Notes under the pieces: generated by a model
Database searches by the model: none
Seen by the model: only the letters and a program-made list of their open reading frames with translations
What the model was told of the DNA's origin: nothing
Shown here: positions 16,258-26,766 of the stretch, in pieces
Numbering within the stretch: the stretch's first letter is position 1
Layout: each line of letters begins with the position of its first letter
Assembly (NCBI RefSeq): GCF_023073715.1
Contig: NZ_JADPKA010000014.1
Coordinates: 1-64,000, forward strand
Length of the DNA: 64,000 nucleotides
DNA from: Bradyrhizobium sp. 164
GTDB taxonomy: Bacteria; Pseudomonadota; Alphaproteobacteria; Rhizobiales; Xanthobacteraceae
Direction: 5' to 3'
Program-made: the position numbers and the translations under genes

Positions 16258-16422
16258 TCACCCTCCCCTGGAGGGGGAGGGTCGATCGCGCGAAGCGCGA
16301 GCGGGGGGTGATCTCCCCACTCGGGTAGCGTTCAATGCGGAGAGAGCGTCACCCCACCCCGCTACGCATTGCGCTTCGCTGCATGCGTAGCGACCCTCCC
16401 CCTCCAGGGGAGGGTGGGGATC
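16258..16422. repeat. Long inverted repeat between GNAT and DMT genes
   Basis: The left arm around 16260-16284 (CCCTCCCCTGGAGGGGGAGG) and the right arm around 16393-16416 are reverse complements of each other, and each arm is itself palindromic. About 110 bases separate them. It lies between convergent genes and could act as a bidirectional transcription stop; no coding potential is seen. Confidence 0.75.
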
Positions 16423-17335
16423 AAGCCGGCGGATTCACTTCTGCGCTTTCACGCCCGAGATCGCGCTCCCGCAAGTAGATATAGAACCCGGCACCGATGA
16501 TGATGGCTGCGCCGACGAGCGTTGCGACCTCAGGCACGTCGCCGAACACGACGAAGCCGAAGATCACGGCCCAGACGATCATCGAATATTGGTAGGGCAC
16601 CACGACGCTGGCCGGCGCGAGCTTGAGCGAGCGGTTGACGCAGAACAGCGCGGTGACCGAGACGCATCCCGCCAGTGCGAAGATCAGGAGGCTGCCCGAT
16701 GTCGGCGGCACCCAGTGAAATGCAGAGAGCACGGCCCCCAGCGAAAACGTGCCGATGAATTGCGAGGACGCCATCACGATGTCAGGCGTCTTGCGCAGGC
16801 TGCGCGTGATCAGCATCAGCGTCGCAAACGACAGGCTGCCGCCGAGCGCGATCAGCGCCGGCAGGCTTACGGTCTGCGCGGATGGCCGCAGCGCGATCAA
16901 GACGCCGCAGAAACCGATCAGGATCGCGGTCCAGCGCCGCCAGCCGACCCGCTCGCCCAGAAAGATCGCCGACATCGCGGTGACGAAGATGGGGCCGGCC
17001 AGATAATAAGTGATGACGTCGGCGAGCGGCAGATAGACGGTCGCGAGGAAGAAGGCGGCCACCTCCAGCGTCGACAGCACGACGCGAAACAGCTGCAGCC
17101 GCGGCCGCTCCAGCTCCAGGAATTGGCGACGCTGCCGCCAGATCAGCGGCGACAGCAAGAGCAGCGCCGCGCAGGCGCGCAGGAACAAGAGCTGCCCCAC
17201 CGAATAGGTGCCGACCAGGAACTTGCCCATGGCGTCGCCGAACGAGAACAGGAAGATCGACAGCACCATCAAGGCGATGCCGGCGAGCCGTGCCGAGCGG
17301 TCGTCATAGGCGGAGAGAGACTTGAAGAAGGGCAT
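16421..17335 (-). CDS. DMT-superfamily (EamA) transporter
   Basis: About 304 residues starting MPFFKSLSAYDDRSARLAGI, with about ten hydrophobic helices in two EamA repeats. ALMVLSIFLFSFGDAMGKFL is the typical first helix, and a glycine/proline-rich second-half start is present. It is an inner-membrane exporter of unknown substrate (the RhaT/RarD-like group includes amino-acid and nucleotide-sugar exporters). It faces the MaoC gene, with 123 bp between the starts. Confidence 0.92.
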   Translation of the reverse strand: MPFFKSLSAYDDRSARLAGIALMVLSIFLFSFGDAMGKFLVGTYSVGQLLFLRACAALLLLSPLIWRQRRQFLELERPRLQLFRVVLSTLEVAAFFLATVYLPLADVITYYLAGPIFVTAMSAIFLGERVGWRRWTAILIGFCGVLIALRPSAQTVSLPALIALGGSLSFATLMLITRSLRKTPDIVMASSQFIGTFSLGAVLSAFHWVPPTSGSLLIFALAGCVSVTALFCVNRSLKLAPASVVVPYQYSMIVWAVIFGFVVFGDVPEVATLVGAAIIIGAGFYIYLRERDLGRESAEVNPPA

Positions 17336-17458
17336 TTGCGTCGTTTTAATCGCGTGGGCGCGCCGGACAAGTCCACCTCTGGTGAATTGAACGCATTGTC
17401 GCACTGCGCGGAGCGCGATAGGGATCATGCACCGGGTCCGTTCCGAATGGTGTAGCGC

Positions 17459-17941
17459 ATGACCGACTTCGATCCCTCCCAGCACCGCATGATCCCCACG
17501 CAACGCTGGTTTGAGGATTTCGTCCTCGGCGAGCGCTTCGTGCTGCCCAGCCGCACCCAGACGTCCGCCGTGTTCGCGGCGTTCCAGACCGCGAGCGGCG
17601 ACACTCATCCGGTGCACTACGACGTGGAATATTGCCGCAGCCGCGGCATGCCGCATCTGCTCGCCCACGGCTTTCAGACCTTGATTCACACCGCGCCAGG
17701 GGCCGGCCTGTTTCCGTTCATGGTCGAGGAGTCGCTGGTCGGCTTCCTCGAGCAATCAAGCCGGTTCCTCAAGCCCGTGTTCGCCGACGATACCATCTAT
17801 CCCACGCTTGAAATCACCGAGCTGGTGCCGGGGCGCACGACCGGCGCCGTGACGCTCAGAAGCACCGTGTTCAACCAGCGCAAGGAGCTAGTGCTGGAGG
17901 GCACGCAGAAATTCCTGATCCGGCGGCGACCAGCGGGTTAA
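17459..17941 (+). CDS. MaoC-like hotdog-fold dehydratase
   Basis: A 160-residue protein with one hotdog domain. The hydratase 2 signature appears as FQTASGDTHPVHYDVEY (catalytic Asp and His), followed by LLAHGFQTL. These enzymes hydrate enoyl-CoA thioesters or act as thioesterases. It is half the size of full MaoC fusion proteins and stands alone just before obgE, so the pathway is unknown. ATG 17459. Confidence 0.9.
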   Translation: MTDFDPSQHRMIPTQRWFEDFVLGERFVLPSRTQTSAVFAAFQTASGDTHPVHYDVEYCRSRGMPHLLAHGFQTLIHTAPGAGLFPFMVEESLVGFLEQSSRFLKPVFADDTIYPTLEITELVPGRTTGAVTLRSTVFNQRKELVLEGTQKFLIRRRPAG

Positions 17942-19066
<1,125 letters not shown>

Positions 19067-19203
19067 GGAGAGCGACGCGCTCCCTCCACACCTCTGCGCA
19101 GCGGGCCAACGTCCGACAAGAGAGCGGACCCCTCACCCGGCGCCGTAGCCGAAGCTTGCTTCGGCGTTCTGCTAAGTACGGCCGCCAAGGTCGGCCGATG
19201 CCG

Positions 19204-19230
19204 ACCTCTCCCTTCGGGAGAGGTTTTCTT
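19204..19230 (+). terminator. Rho-independent terminator after obgE
   Basis: ACCTCTCCC (19204-19212) and GGGAGAGGT (19216-19224) form a tight stem closed by a C(UUCG)G-type loop, followed by TTTCTT. It lies 138 bp past the obgE stop, at the end of a repeat-like intergenic stretch (19070-19203), and 50 bp before the sulfatase gene. Confidence 0.7.
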
Positions 19231-19280
19231 CGCGGCATCGATAGCGCAATATCCAGCAAACGAAGTCAGGAGCGAGACGC

Positions 19281-20915
19281 ATGGCGGGCGCGAAGAACGT
19301 TCTCTGGATCATGTGCGACCAGCTTCGCTATGACTATCTCGGCTGCACCGGCCATCCCACGCTGAAGACGCCCAACATCGACGCCATGGCCAAGCGCGGC
19401 GTGCTCTTCACCAAGGCCTACGTGCAGTCGCCGATCTGCGGTCCGTCGCGGATGTCGTTCTACACCGGACGCTACATGCGCTCGCACGGCTCGCACTGGA
19501 ATGGCTGGCCCTTGCGCGTCGGCGAGCCCACGCTCGGCGATCACCTCAACAAGATCGGCGTGCGCAACGTGCTGGTTGGCAAGACCCACATGGCGCCCGA
19601 TCTGGAAGGCATGAAGGCGCTCGGCATCCCGCCGAAATCAGTCATCGGCGTGCATGTCTCCGAATGCGGCTTTGAACCTTACGAGCGTGATGACGGCCTG
19701 CACCCGACCGGTCGGCCGCGCCCGAAATACGATGAATATCTGCGCCAGCAGGGCTTTGAGGCTACTAATCCTTGGGAGCATTGGGCCAATTCCGGCGCGG
19801 CCGACGACGGCTCGTTGCAGAACGGCTGGCTGCTGGTGCATGCCGACAAGGCCGCGCGCGTGCCGGACGAGCACTCCGAGACGCCCTACATGACGCGGCG
19901 TGCGATGGACTTCATCACCGAGGCCGAGACCGATGGCAGCCCGTGGTGCCTGCATCTGTCCTACATCAAGCCGCACTGGCCCTATATCGCGCCAGAGCCC
20001 TACGCCAGCATGTATTCGACGTCAGACATGATTCCGGTGATCCGCTCCGAGCGCGAGCGCCAGAATCCGCATCCGGTGTTCGGCGCCTACATGGACATGC
20101 GCTACTCCCGCAACATGGCGCGCGACGATGCCCGCGAGAAAGTGATCCCGACCTATATGGGCCTGATCACCCAGATCGACGACCAGATGGGCGTGCTGAT
20201 GAAGTTCCTGGAGGCGCGCGGCCTGTTGGAGACAACCATGATCGTGTTCACCTCCGATCACGGCGATTATCTCGGTGATCACTGGATGGGCGAGAAGGAC
20301 CTGTTCCACGAGCAATCAGCGAAGATTCCGCTGATCGTGATCGATCCGTCGCAAGAGGCCGACGCCACGCGCGGCACACGTAGCGATGCACTGGTCGAGG
20401 CGATCGACCTCGCGCCGACCTTCCTCGACTATTTCGGTGGCAAGGTGCCGGGACACATTCTCGAAGGGCGTTCGCTGCTGCCGCTGCTGCGCGGCCGCAC
20501 GCCATCAGATTGGCGCAGTGTGGCGTTCTCCGAATATGACTACGCCATGCAGGATGTGCGGCTGAAGTTGAACCAGCCCATCGAGCGCTGCCGCCTGTTC
20601 ATGGTGTTCGACGGCCGCTGGAAATATATCCACGCCTCCGGCTTCCGCCCCATGCTGTATGACCTCGAAACCGATCCGGACGAATTTGTGGACCGCGGCG
20701 ATGACCCCGGTTGCGCCGGCATCATCGCGCGGTTGCAGGCCGAGCTGTTCGACTGGGCGCTGCATCCGAACGACCACATCACGACGCCGCGCGAGAAGAT
20801 CGCGGCCTATGCGGACAACCAGCTCCAGGTGAAGGGCGGCATTCTGATCGGCGTCTGGGACGAAGCCGAACTGGCGACGATCAAGGACGGCATTGCGCAG
20901 CGAGGGAAGCTCTAA
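19281..20915 (+). CDS. Sulfatase / phosphonate monoesterase-like hydrolase
   Basis: A 544-residue alkaline-phosphatase-superfamily enzyme. The first metal site is VLWIMCDQLRYDYLGC, the formylglycine motif is CGPSR (in QSPICGPSRMSFYTGRY, about residues 53-57) so the cysteine should be oxidised to the nucleophile, and FTSDHGDYLGDHWMGEKDLF carries further metal ligands. The C-terminal YDLETDPDEFVDRGDDP is typical of sulfatases. It resembles the rhizobial phosphonate monoester hydrolase group, which cleaves phosphodi- and sulfate esters. No signal peptide, so cytoplasmic. A Bug-type binding protein follows on the other strand. Confidence 0.9.
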   Translation: MAGAKNVLWIMCDQLRYDYLGCTGHPTLKTPNIDAMAKRGVLFTKAYVQSPICGPSRMSFYTGRYMRSHGSHWNGWPLRVGEPTLGDHLNKIGVRNVLVGKTHMAPDLEGMKALGIPPKSVIGVHVSECGFEPYERDDGLHPTGRPRPKYDEYLRQQGFEATNPWEHWANSGAADDGSLQNGWLLVHADKAARVPDEHSETPYMTRRAMDFITEAETDGSPWCLHLSYIKPHWPYIAPEPYASMYSTSDMIPVIRSERERQNPHPVFGAYMDMRYSRNMARDDAREKVIPTYMGLITQIDDQMGVLMKFLEARGLLETTMIVFTSDHGDYLGDHWMGEKDLFHEQSAKIPLIVIDPSQEADATRGTRSDALVEAIDLAPTFLDYFGGKVPGHILEGRSLLPLLRGRTPSDWRSVAFSEYDYAMQDVRLKLNQPIERCRLFMVFDGRWKYIHASGFRPMLYDLETDPDEFVDRGDDPGCAGIIARLQAELFDWALHPNDHITTPREKIAAYADNQLQVKGGILIGVWDEAELATIKDGIAQRGKL

Positions 20916-20917
20916 GC

Positions 20918-21029
20918 CCCTCATGGTGAGGAGGCGCGAAGCGCCGTCTCGAACCATGCAGGCCTCGCTGCGACAGCGCGGGCCTTTCATCCTTCGAGAC
21001 GCCGCTTTGCGGCGCCTCAGGATGAGGGA
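20918..21029. repeat. Palindromic repeat, family E, copy 1
   Basis: Arms starting CTCATGGTGAGGAGGCGCG and ending GCGCCTCAGGATGAG enclose internal hairpins. The same family occurs in the opposite orientation at 63311-63426. It is non-coding and lies between convergent genes. Confidence 0.7.
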
Positions 21030-21055
21030 TAGAGAGCGCGCTGCTCGCTCAGCTC

Positions 21056-21141
21056 GTCATGCCCGGGCTTGTGCCGGGCATCCACGTCTTGCGTCGAGCG
21101 CGGAAGCGCATGGATGGCCGAATCAATCCCGGCCATGACGG
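21056..21141. repeat. Palindromic repeat, family F, copy 1
   Basis: Begins CATGCCCGGGCTTGTGCCGG and ends CCCGGCCATGAC, with a central GTGGATG-type segment. Related copies lie at 23461-23540, 32754-32831 and 35271-35388. Confidence 0.75.
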
Positions 21142-21166
21142 CGGGGTGCGTTGTGCGAGCAACGCC

Positions 21167-22132
21167 TTAATTCTCGATCCTGTATCCCGTCGCCTTCACG
21201 ATCGGTTGCCATAACGCGATGCTTGCTGCGAGCTCTTTCGTCAAGCCTTCCGGTGTCGACCCGACCGGAATGAGCCCGATCGCCGTCAGCTTCTCCTTCA
21301 CCTCGGGCTTGGCGAGCGCGGCGCGCGCGGCGGCGCCGAGCTTGCTCGCGAACTCCTGCGGGCTGCCCGCCGGAAGCCACATGCCGTACCAGGCGTCGGC
21401 GACAAGATCGATGCCGCTCTCCCTCAGCGTCGGAACGTCTGGTGCAAACGGCGATCGTTCCGCGCTCGCGACCGCGATGATCTTCACGCCCTTGGCACGA
21501 TGTTGCGGCAGAGCATCGGCCAACGTGGTGATGCCGAACGAGATGTGGTCGCCGACGATGTCGTTGAGGATGGGTGCGCTGCCGCGATAGGGCACGCGGG
21601 TCAGGGGAATGCCGAGGTCCTTCTCGAGCTTGGAGCCCATGAAATGTGGGATGGTGCCATTGTTGGGCACCCCGAACGAGGTCTTGTCCGGATGCGCCTT
21701 CAGCCATGTCACAAAGCTCTTGAAATCAGTGGCGTCGACCGCCGGGTTGATCACCAGCGCAAATTCGAACCGCGCCAAGAGCGACACCGGCAAGAAGTCC
21801 TTCGCCGTGTCGAAGCTCGGCGTCGTCTCCACCATCGGCAGCAGATACATGGTCGGCCCCGTCGTCACCAGCACCATGCTGCCGTCGGGACTGCCGCCTT
21901 TGACCGCCTTGATGCCGATCAGCCCGTCGCCGCCGGTGCGGTTCTCGACCACGATGGTCCGTTGCAGCACCGGCGCCATCTCCAGCGCGATCAGCCGGCA
22001 CAGCGTGTCGCCGCCTGCTCCCGCTGCGAACGGGAAGATGATCTTTGTGAGCCCGGCCTGCGCTTGCGCCCCACCCGCCTGCGCCAGCAGCGGCAGCCCG
22101 AGACATCCGGCCATGAATTTGCGGCGATCCAT
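21167..22132 (-). CDS. Bug-family (TctC-like) periplasmic binding protein
   Basis: About 321 residues with a Tat-like or Sec signal (MDRRKFMAGCLGLPLLAQAG, two arginines followed by a hydrophobic stretch). The mature part is a typical tripartite-tricarboxylate-transporter binding protein: IIFPFAAGAGGDTLCRLIA, ENRTGGDGLIG and PNNGTIPHFMG. Bug proteins bind carboxylates or other small acids in the periplasm. No TctA/TctB membrane partners are in the window, which is common for orphan Bug proteins. GAGGAAACGA precedes the ATG. Confidence 0.92.
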   Translation of the reverse strand: MDRRKFMAGCLGLPLLAQAGGAQAQAGLTKIIFPFAAGAGGDTLCRLIALEMAPVLQRTIVVENRTGGDGLIGIKAVKGGSPDGSMVLVTTGPTMYLLPMVETTPSFDTAKDFLPVSLLARFEFALVINPAVDATDFKSFVTWLKAHPDKTSFGVPNNGTIPHFMGSKLEKDLGIPLTRVPYRGSAPILNDIVGDHISFGITTLADALPQHRAKGVKIIAVASAERSPFAPDVPTLRESGIDLVADAWYGMWLPAGSPQEFASKLGAAARAALAKPEVKEKLTAIGLIPVGSTPEGLTKELAASIALWQPIVKATGYRIEN

Positions 22133-22327
22133 TCGTTTCCTCTTCGGCCCTTTATCGTTGACCGCAATTAGAGCCGGGCGGACGCCCGACACAAGGCCGA
22201 CATTCGCCGTTTACCATGGCGGCTGCCTTGCGCCCGTCACCGTCCTGCTGCAAAAGCAGGGCTCATCGGCGCCGTCTGCTCCGCCGTTTTCCGAACAATC
22301 GCATCCAGCGCCAACACATCTACCCAC

Positions 22328-23449
22328 ATGGCCAGCCCCGAACTCAGTCAATTCCGCCGTATCGTCGTCAAGGTCGGCTCCGCGCTGCTGGTCGATTCCG
22401 ACAGGGGTGAGGTGCGCGCGTCCTGGCTCGCGGCGCTGGCGGACGACATGGCCAAGCTGCACCGCGAGGGCCGCGATGTGCTGGTGGTCTCCTCCGGTTC
22501 GATCGCGCTCGGCCGCAGCCGCCTCAAATTGCCGCGCGGCCCGCTGAAGCTCGAGGAGAGCCAGGCCGCCGCCGCCGTCGGCCAGATTGCGCTGGCGCGA
22601 ATCTGGTCGGAAGTGCTCGGCGCGCACGGCATCGAAGCCGGCCAGATCCTGGTGACGCTTCAGGACACTGAGGAGCGCCGCCGCTATCTCAATGCGCGCT
22701 CCACCATCGGCAAGCTGCTGGAATGGCGCGCCATCCCCGTGATCAACGAGAATGACACGGTGGCCACCAACGAGATCCGCTACGGCGACAATGACCGCCT
22801 TGCCGCGCGCGTCGCCACCATGGCGAGCGCCGACCTGCTGGTGCTGCTGTCCGACATTGATGGCCTCTACGATGCTCCGCCCAAGAACAACCCGAACGCA
22901 ACACTCATTCCTGTGGTCGAGAGCATCTCCTCAGAGATCGAGGCGGTGGCCGGGGACGCCGAGTCCGAGCTATCGCGCGGCGGCATGCGCACCAAGGTCG
23001 AGGCGGCCAAGATCGCCACCACGGGCGGCACGCACATGCTGATCGCCTCCGGCAAGATCGAGCACCCCCTCCAGGCCATCGCCGATGGCGGCCGCTGCAC
23101 CTGGTTTCTGACGCCGGCCAATCCCATCACCTCGCGAAAGCGCTGGATCGCGGGCACGCTGGAGCCGAAGGGCACGCTGACCATCGATGCGGGCGCGGTG
23201 ACGGCGCTGCGCGCCGGCGCCAGCCTGTTGCCGGCCGGCGTGATCAAGGTCGAGGGCCAGTTCGCCCGCGGCGACGCCGTGATCGTGCGCGGTCCCGATG
23301 CCAGCGAGGTCGGCCGCGGCCTGATCGCCTATGACGCCGAAGTCGCCGAGCGGATCAAGGGCCGCTCGTCCCCGGACGTGATGGCGATCCTCGGCATCAG
23401 CGGGCGGTCGGAGATGATCCACCGCGACGACCTGGTGGTGGGCGGTTAA
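22328..23449 (+). CDS. proB: Glutamate 5-kinase
   Basis: A 373-residue protein. The amino-acid kinase domain begins [19 protein letters not shown], with [23 protein letters not shown] and [11 protein letters not shown] as conserved active-site segments. A C-terminal PUA domain follows from about residue 280 ([17 protein letters not shown]). It phosphorylates glutamate in the first step of proline synthesis and is normally inhibited by proline. proA follows 212 bp downstream, with a palindromic repeat between them. ATG 22328. Confidence 0.98.
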   Translation: MASPELSQFRRIVVKVGSALLVDSDRGEVRASWLAALADDMAKLHREGRDVLVVSSGSIALGRSRLKLPRGPLKLEESQAAAAVGQIALARIWSEVLGAHGIEAGQILVTLQDTEERRRYLNARSTIGKLLEWRAIPVINENDTVATNEIRYGDNDRLAARVATMASADLLVLLSDIDGLYDAPPKNNPNATLIPVVESISSEIEAVAGDAESELSRGGMRTKVEAAKIATTGGTHMLIASGKIEHPLQAIADGGRCTWFLTPANPITSRKRWIAGTLEPKGTLTIDAGAVTALRAGASLLPAGVIKVEGQFARGDAVIVRGPDASEVGRGLIAYDAEVAERIKGRSSPDVMAILGISGRSEMIHRDDLVVGG

Positions 23450-23460
23450 GGCCTTTGCCG

Positions 23461-23540
23461 TCAGGCCGGGCTTGTCCCGGGCATCGACGTTCTTCGAGCC
23501 GCAAAAGGCGTGGATGGCCGGGTCAAGCCCGGCCATGACA
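23461..23540. repeat. Palindromic repeat, family F, copy 2
   Basis: CCGGGCTTGTCCCGGGCATC ... GGTCAAGCCCGGCCATGAC between proB and proA. It could fold into a hairpin in the proBA transcript. Confidence 0.75.
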
Positions 23541-23661
23541 TCGCGGTTGGGCCAATGGCCTTGTTGCACCAGTTCGCCGGGAGACCAGCCATACCGTCCC
23601 CGCCCTTCGCAGACGCAGGATTTCCGTGCTAGGACACCGCCTTAGCAGAAGGTTGACTCCC

Positions 23662-24957
23662 ATGGCCGCCCCCCTCAAAGCCGTTGACGGCAATGCCGAT
23701 CTCCAGGCGCTGATGTCCGATCTCGGTACCCGTGCCCGCGCAGCCGCGCGCGTGCTCGCGCTGGCGCTGCCGGAGCAGAAGAACCGGGCGCTGGAAGCCA
23801 TGGAGCGGGCGATCCGCGGCAACGCTGCGGCGATCCTCGCCGCCAATGCCGAGGACGTCGCTGAAGCCCGCGCCTCCGGCAACGCGACCGCCTCCTTCAT
23901 CGACCGCCTGACGCTGACGCCGGCGCGCGTCGCAGGGATGGCGGAGGGCATCAGCACCGTGCGCGGCATTGCCGATCCGATCGGTGTCGTTACTGAAAGC
24001 TGGCAGCGGCCGAACGGCATGACCATCGAGCGCGTGCGCGTGCCGCTCGGCGTCGTCGGTGTGATCTTCGAGAGCAGGCCGAATGTTGCGGCCGATGCCG
24101 GCGTGCTGTGCCTGAAGTCCGGCAATGCCGTGATCCTGCGCGGCGGCTCCGACAGTTTCCGCTCCTGCCGCGCCATCCATGAATGCCTGGTGCAAGGCCT
24201 GCGCGAAGCCGGCCTGCCCGAAGCCGCGATCACGCTGGTGCCGACGCGCGACCGCGCGGCGGTCGGCATGATGCTGTCAGGATTGAATGGCGCGATCGAC
24301 GTGATCGTGCCGCGCGGGGGCAAGAGCCTCGTCGCGCGCGTCGAGCAGGAAGCGCGCGTGCCGGTGTTCGCGCATCTCGAAGGGGTCAATCACGTCTACA
24401 TCGATGCCAGCGCCGACCTCGCCATGGCAAAATCGATCGTGCTCAACGCAAAAATGCGCCGCACCGGTGTCTGCGGCGCCGCCGAGACGCTGCTGGTCGA
24501 TCGTGCGGGAGCCGCAAGGAGCCTGAAGCCGCTGGTCGAGATGCTGTTGGATGCCGGGTGCGAAGTGCGCGGCGACGATGCGGTGCAGAAGACCGACGCA
24601 CGCGTAAAGCCTGCCAGCGAAGACGATTGGAATACTGAATATCTCGATGCGATCATCGCAGCGAAAGTGGTCGACGGCGTCGACGGCGCGATCGCGCACA
24701 TCCGGAACCACGGCTCGCATCACACCGACGCCATCGTGAGCGCGGACGAGGTCGCCGCGAAGAAATTCCTGAGCGAGGTCGATTCCGCGATCGTGCTGCA
24801 CAACGCTTCGACGCAGTTTGCCGATGGCGGCGAGTTCGGCTTCGGTGCGGAGATCGGCATCGCCACCGGCCGCTTCCATGCCCGCGGACCTGTTGGCGCC
24901 GAGCAGCTGACGAGCTTCAAATACCGGGTCCTCGGCACCGGGCAGACGCGGCCGTAG
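23662..24957 (+). CDS. proA: Gamma-glutamyl phosphate reductase
   Basis: About 431 residues, aldehyde-dehydrogenase superfamily. [20 protein letters not shown] is the family signature near residue 125, [14 protein letters not shown] contains the catalytic cysteine, and [16 protein letters not shown] is typical of the end. It reduces gamma-glutamyl phosphate with NADPH in the second step of proline synthesis. It partners proB upstream. Start ATG 23662 gives [13 protein letters not shown], the usual length. Confidence 0.98.
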   Translation: MAAPLKAVDGNADLQALMSDLGTRARAAARVLALALPEQKNRALEAMERAIRGNAAAILAANAEDVAEARASGNATASFIDRLTLTPARVAGMAEGISTVRGIADPIGVVTESWQRPNGMTIERVRVPLGVVGVIFESRPNVAADAGVLCLKSGNAVILRGGSDSFRSCRAIHECLVQGLREAGLPEAAITLVPTRDRAAVGMMLSGLNGAIDVIVPRGGKSLVARVEQEARVPVFAHLEGVNHVYIDASADLAMAKSIVLNAKMRRTGVCGAAETLLVDRAGAARSLKPLVEMLLDAGCEVRGDDAVQKTDARVKPASEDDWNTEYLDAIIAAKVVDGVDGAIAHIRNHGSHHTDAIVSADEVAAKKFLSEVDSAIVLHNASTQFADGGEFGFGAEIGIATGRFHARGPVGAEQLTSFKYRVLGTGQTRP

Positions 24958-24973
24958 CCGCTCGGGGCGGGCA

Positions 24974-25618
24974 TTGAGCAACAATTTCGTCGTGCCGCGC
25001 TTCGTGGCGCAAGCGATCCCGCCCTACACCCAGGGCATGCGCGTCGGCCTGCTCGGCGGCTCGTTCAATCCGCCGCACCAGGCCCATCGCGCAATCAGCC
25101 AATTCGCGCTGAAGCGATTACAGCTCGATCGCGTCTGGTGGCTGGTGACGCCAGGCAATCCGCTCAAGGAGAACGGCACGCTGCATGAGGTCGGCGCGCG
25201 CATGCAGGCGGCGCGTGACGTCGCGGCCGATCCCAGGATCGAGGTGAGCTGTCTCGAATCCGTCATTCGCACGCGCTACACTATCGACACGATCAACATC
25301 TTGCGCCGCCGTTTACCCGGCTTGCGCTTTGTCTGGATCATGGGCGCCGACAACCTCGCTCAATTCCACCGTTGGCAGGACTGGCGGCGGATCGCCGCCC
25401 AGGTGCCGATTGCGGTCATCGATCGCCCGCCGCAAAGTTTTCGTGCCCTCGCCTCTCCTGCCGCCAAGGCACTGGCGCGCTACCGCTTGCCCGAGAATAA
25501 GGCGGCACTGCTTGCGGATCGGCCGGCGCCGGCCTGGGTGTTCCTGACCGGATTGAAGCTGAATCTCTCGTCGACGGGCCTGCGGAACCCGGACGGGAGC
25601 TGGAAAGGTACGAAGTGA
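24974..25618 (+). CDS. nadD: Nicotinate-nucleotide adenylyltransferase
   Basis: About 214 residues. [20 protein letters not shown] is the nucleotidyltransferase GxFxPxHxGH-like motif, with the last residue of HxGH varied to [16 protein letters not shown] and [16 protein letters not shown] are also diagnostic of NadD, and the normal SSTxIR end appears as SSTGLR. It adenylates nicotinate mononucleotide in NAD synthesis. TTG 24974 gives an N-terminal extension of 21 residues; ATG 25037 ([10 protein letters not shown]) is an equally possible start. The gap to proA is 16 bp, so the two are probably co-transcribed. Confidence 0.95.
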   Translation: MSNNFVVPRFVAQAIPPYTQGMRVGLLGGSFNPPHQAHRAISQFALKRLQLDRVWWLVTPGNPLKENGTLHEVGARMQAARDVAADPRIEVSCLESVIRTRYTIDTINILRRRLPGLRFVWIMGADNLAQFHRWQDWRRIAAQVPIAVIDRPPQSFRALASPAAKALARYRLPENKAALLADRPAPAWVFLTGLKLNLSSTGLRNPDGSWKGTK

Positions 25619-25766
25619 GAAAAGGTACGAAGTGAGACGGAGTGTGTGGATTTGAGGCTCTCTGGCATATTGAAACCCTTAACCCCACATGATGTAGTGT
25701 AACCGGTGAGCGCCGGATTCGGCGTTCGCGATACAGTGAAAGGAATGGTCCCTGGCCACATCTGTA

Positions 25767-26186
25767 TTGTCCAAGTCTGTTTTACCCAAGGTTGCTAAGC
25801 CTACGCGTAAAACATCGTCCAAAGCTGCCTTGAAGGCGCAACCCGACGCCGACAAGACGCTGAGCCTGATCCTCTCCCGCCTCGAGGACATGAAGGCGGA
25901 AGAGACGGTCACAATCGACCTTCGCGGCAAATCGGCGTACTCCGACTACATGATCGTTACCACCGGCCGGGTTAACCGGCACGTTGGCGCGATCGCGGAA
26001 AACGTCACCAAAAGCCTCAAGGAAAACGGCATCAAGAACATCCATGTCGAGGGCTTGCCCAATTGCGACTGGGTGCTGATCGATTCCGGCGACGTGATCG
26101 TGCACGTGTTCAGACCCGAGGTCCGCGAGTTCTACAATCTCGAGCGATTGTACACGCAGGGCCCAGGGGCGGCGAAGGCGATCTAG
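25767..26186 (+). CDS. rsfS: Ribosomal silencing factor RsfS
   Basis: About 139 residues. The core SLILSRLEDMKAEETVTIDL, YMIVTTGRVNRHV and DVIVHVFRPEVREFYNLERL are the DUF143/RsfS hallmarks; the protein binds L14 and blocks subunit joining in starvation. The N-terminal 25 residues are a basic, lysine-rich extension. No ATG is available in frame. TTG 25767 lacks a ribosome site, whereas CTG 25752 has AAAGGA 7 bases upstream and would read MATSVLSKS, so the true start may be 25752. It lies between nadD and rlmH as in many bacteria. Confidence 0.95.
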   Translation: MSKSVLPKVAKPTRKTSSKAALKAQPDADKTLSLILSRLEDMKAEETVTIDLRGKSAYSDYMIVTTGRVNRHVGAIAENVTKSLKENGIKNIHVEGLPNCDWVLIDSGDVIVHVFRPEVREFYNLERLYTQGPGAAKAI

Positions 26187-26283
26187 AGGCCTGACGAGCC
26201 GATTTCGAATCGGCTGACGCGCATGCTAGCGTCGTGCGCGCGTCTGATGCGCGCGACCTTGAAAACACGACGCTGAAGCCATC

Positions 26284-26766
26284 ATGCGTGTTGCTGTCAT
26301 TGCGGTGGGCCGGCTGAAGCAGGGCCCCGAACGGGAGCTTGCCGATCGCTATTTCGAGCGGTTCGCCGAGGCCGGCCGCAAGCTCGGATTTCGCGACCTC
26401 TCGATTTACGAACTTGCGGAGAGCCGGGCGCGCGACGCAGCAACGCGGATGGCTGAAGAGGCCGCGGCGATCTCGGCCCATATTCCGGAGAAGGCGGTCC
26501 TGGTGGCGCTGGACGAGCGCGGTCAGAATCTGGACTCCACCGTATTCGCACGGCATCTGGCGCGCTGGCGGGACGAAGGCGCCGGACATACTATCTTCGT
26601 GATCGGAGGGGCGGACGGACTTTCGCCCGAATTGCGCCGTAAGGCCAAGCTCGCGATCGCGTTCGGCTCTGCGACCTGGCCGCACCAAATGGTCCGCGTC
26701 ATGCTTCTGGAACAGCTTTATCGGGCCGCCACCATTCTGGCCGGCCACCCCTATCACCGCGCGTGA
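26284..26766 (+). CDS. rlmH: 23S rRNA (pseudouridine1915-N3)-methyltransferase
   Basis: A 160-residue SPOUT-family protein. MRVAVIAVGRLKQGPERELA opens it, LVALDERGQNLDS and FVIGGADGLSPELRRKAK carry the knotted SAM site, and WPHQMVRVMLLEQLYRA is the conserved end, finishing HPYHRA as RlmH proteins do. It methylates m3-pseudouridine 1915 in the mature 70S ribosome. Its stop TGA overlaps the ATG of the envC-like gene. Confidence 0.98.
   Translation: MRVAVIAVGRLKQGPERELADRYFERFAEAGRKLGFRDLSIYELAESRARDAATRMAEEAAAISAHIPEKAVLVALDERGQNLDSTVFARHLARWRDEGAGHTIFVIGGADGLSPELRRKAKLAIAFGSATWPHQMVRVMLLEQLYRAATILAGHPYHRA

Noticed and set aside
20918..21141. An insertion sequence remnant between the sulfatase and Bug genes
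   Set aside because: No transposase-like reading and no target duplication; the structure is explained by short palindromic repeats found elsewhere in the window.
25745..25798. A 17-codon open frame overlapping the start of rsfS, as a leader peptide
   Set aside because: Its ATG directly abuts the purine tract, so spacing is wrong for initiation, and no attenuator structure is seen.
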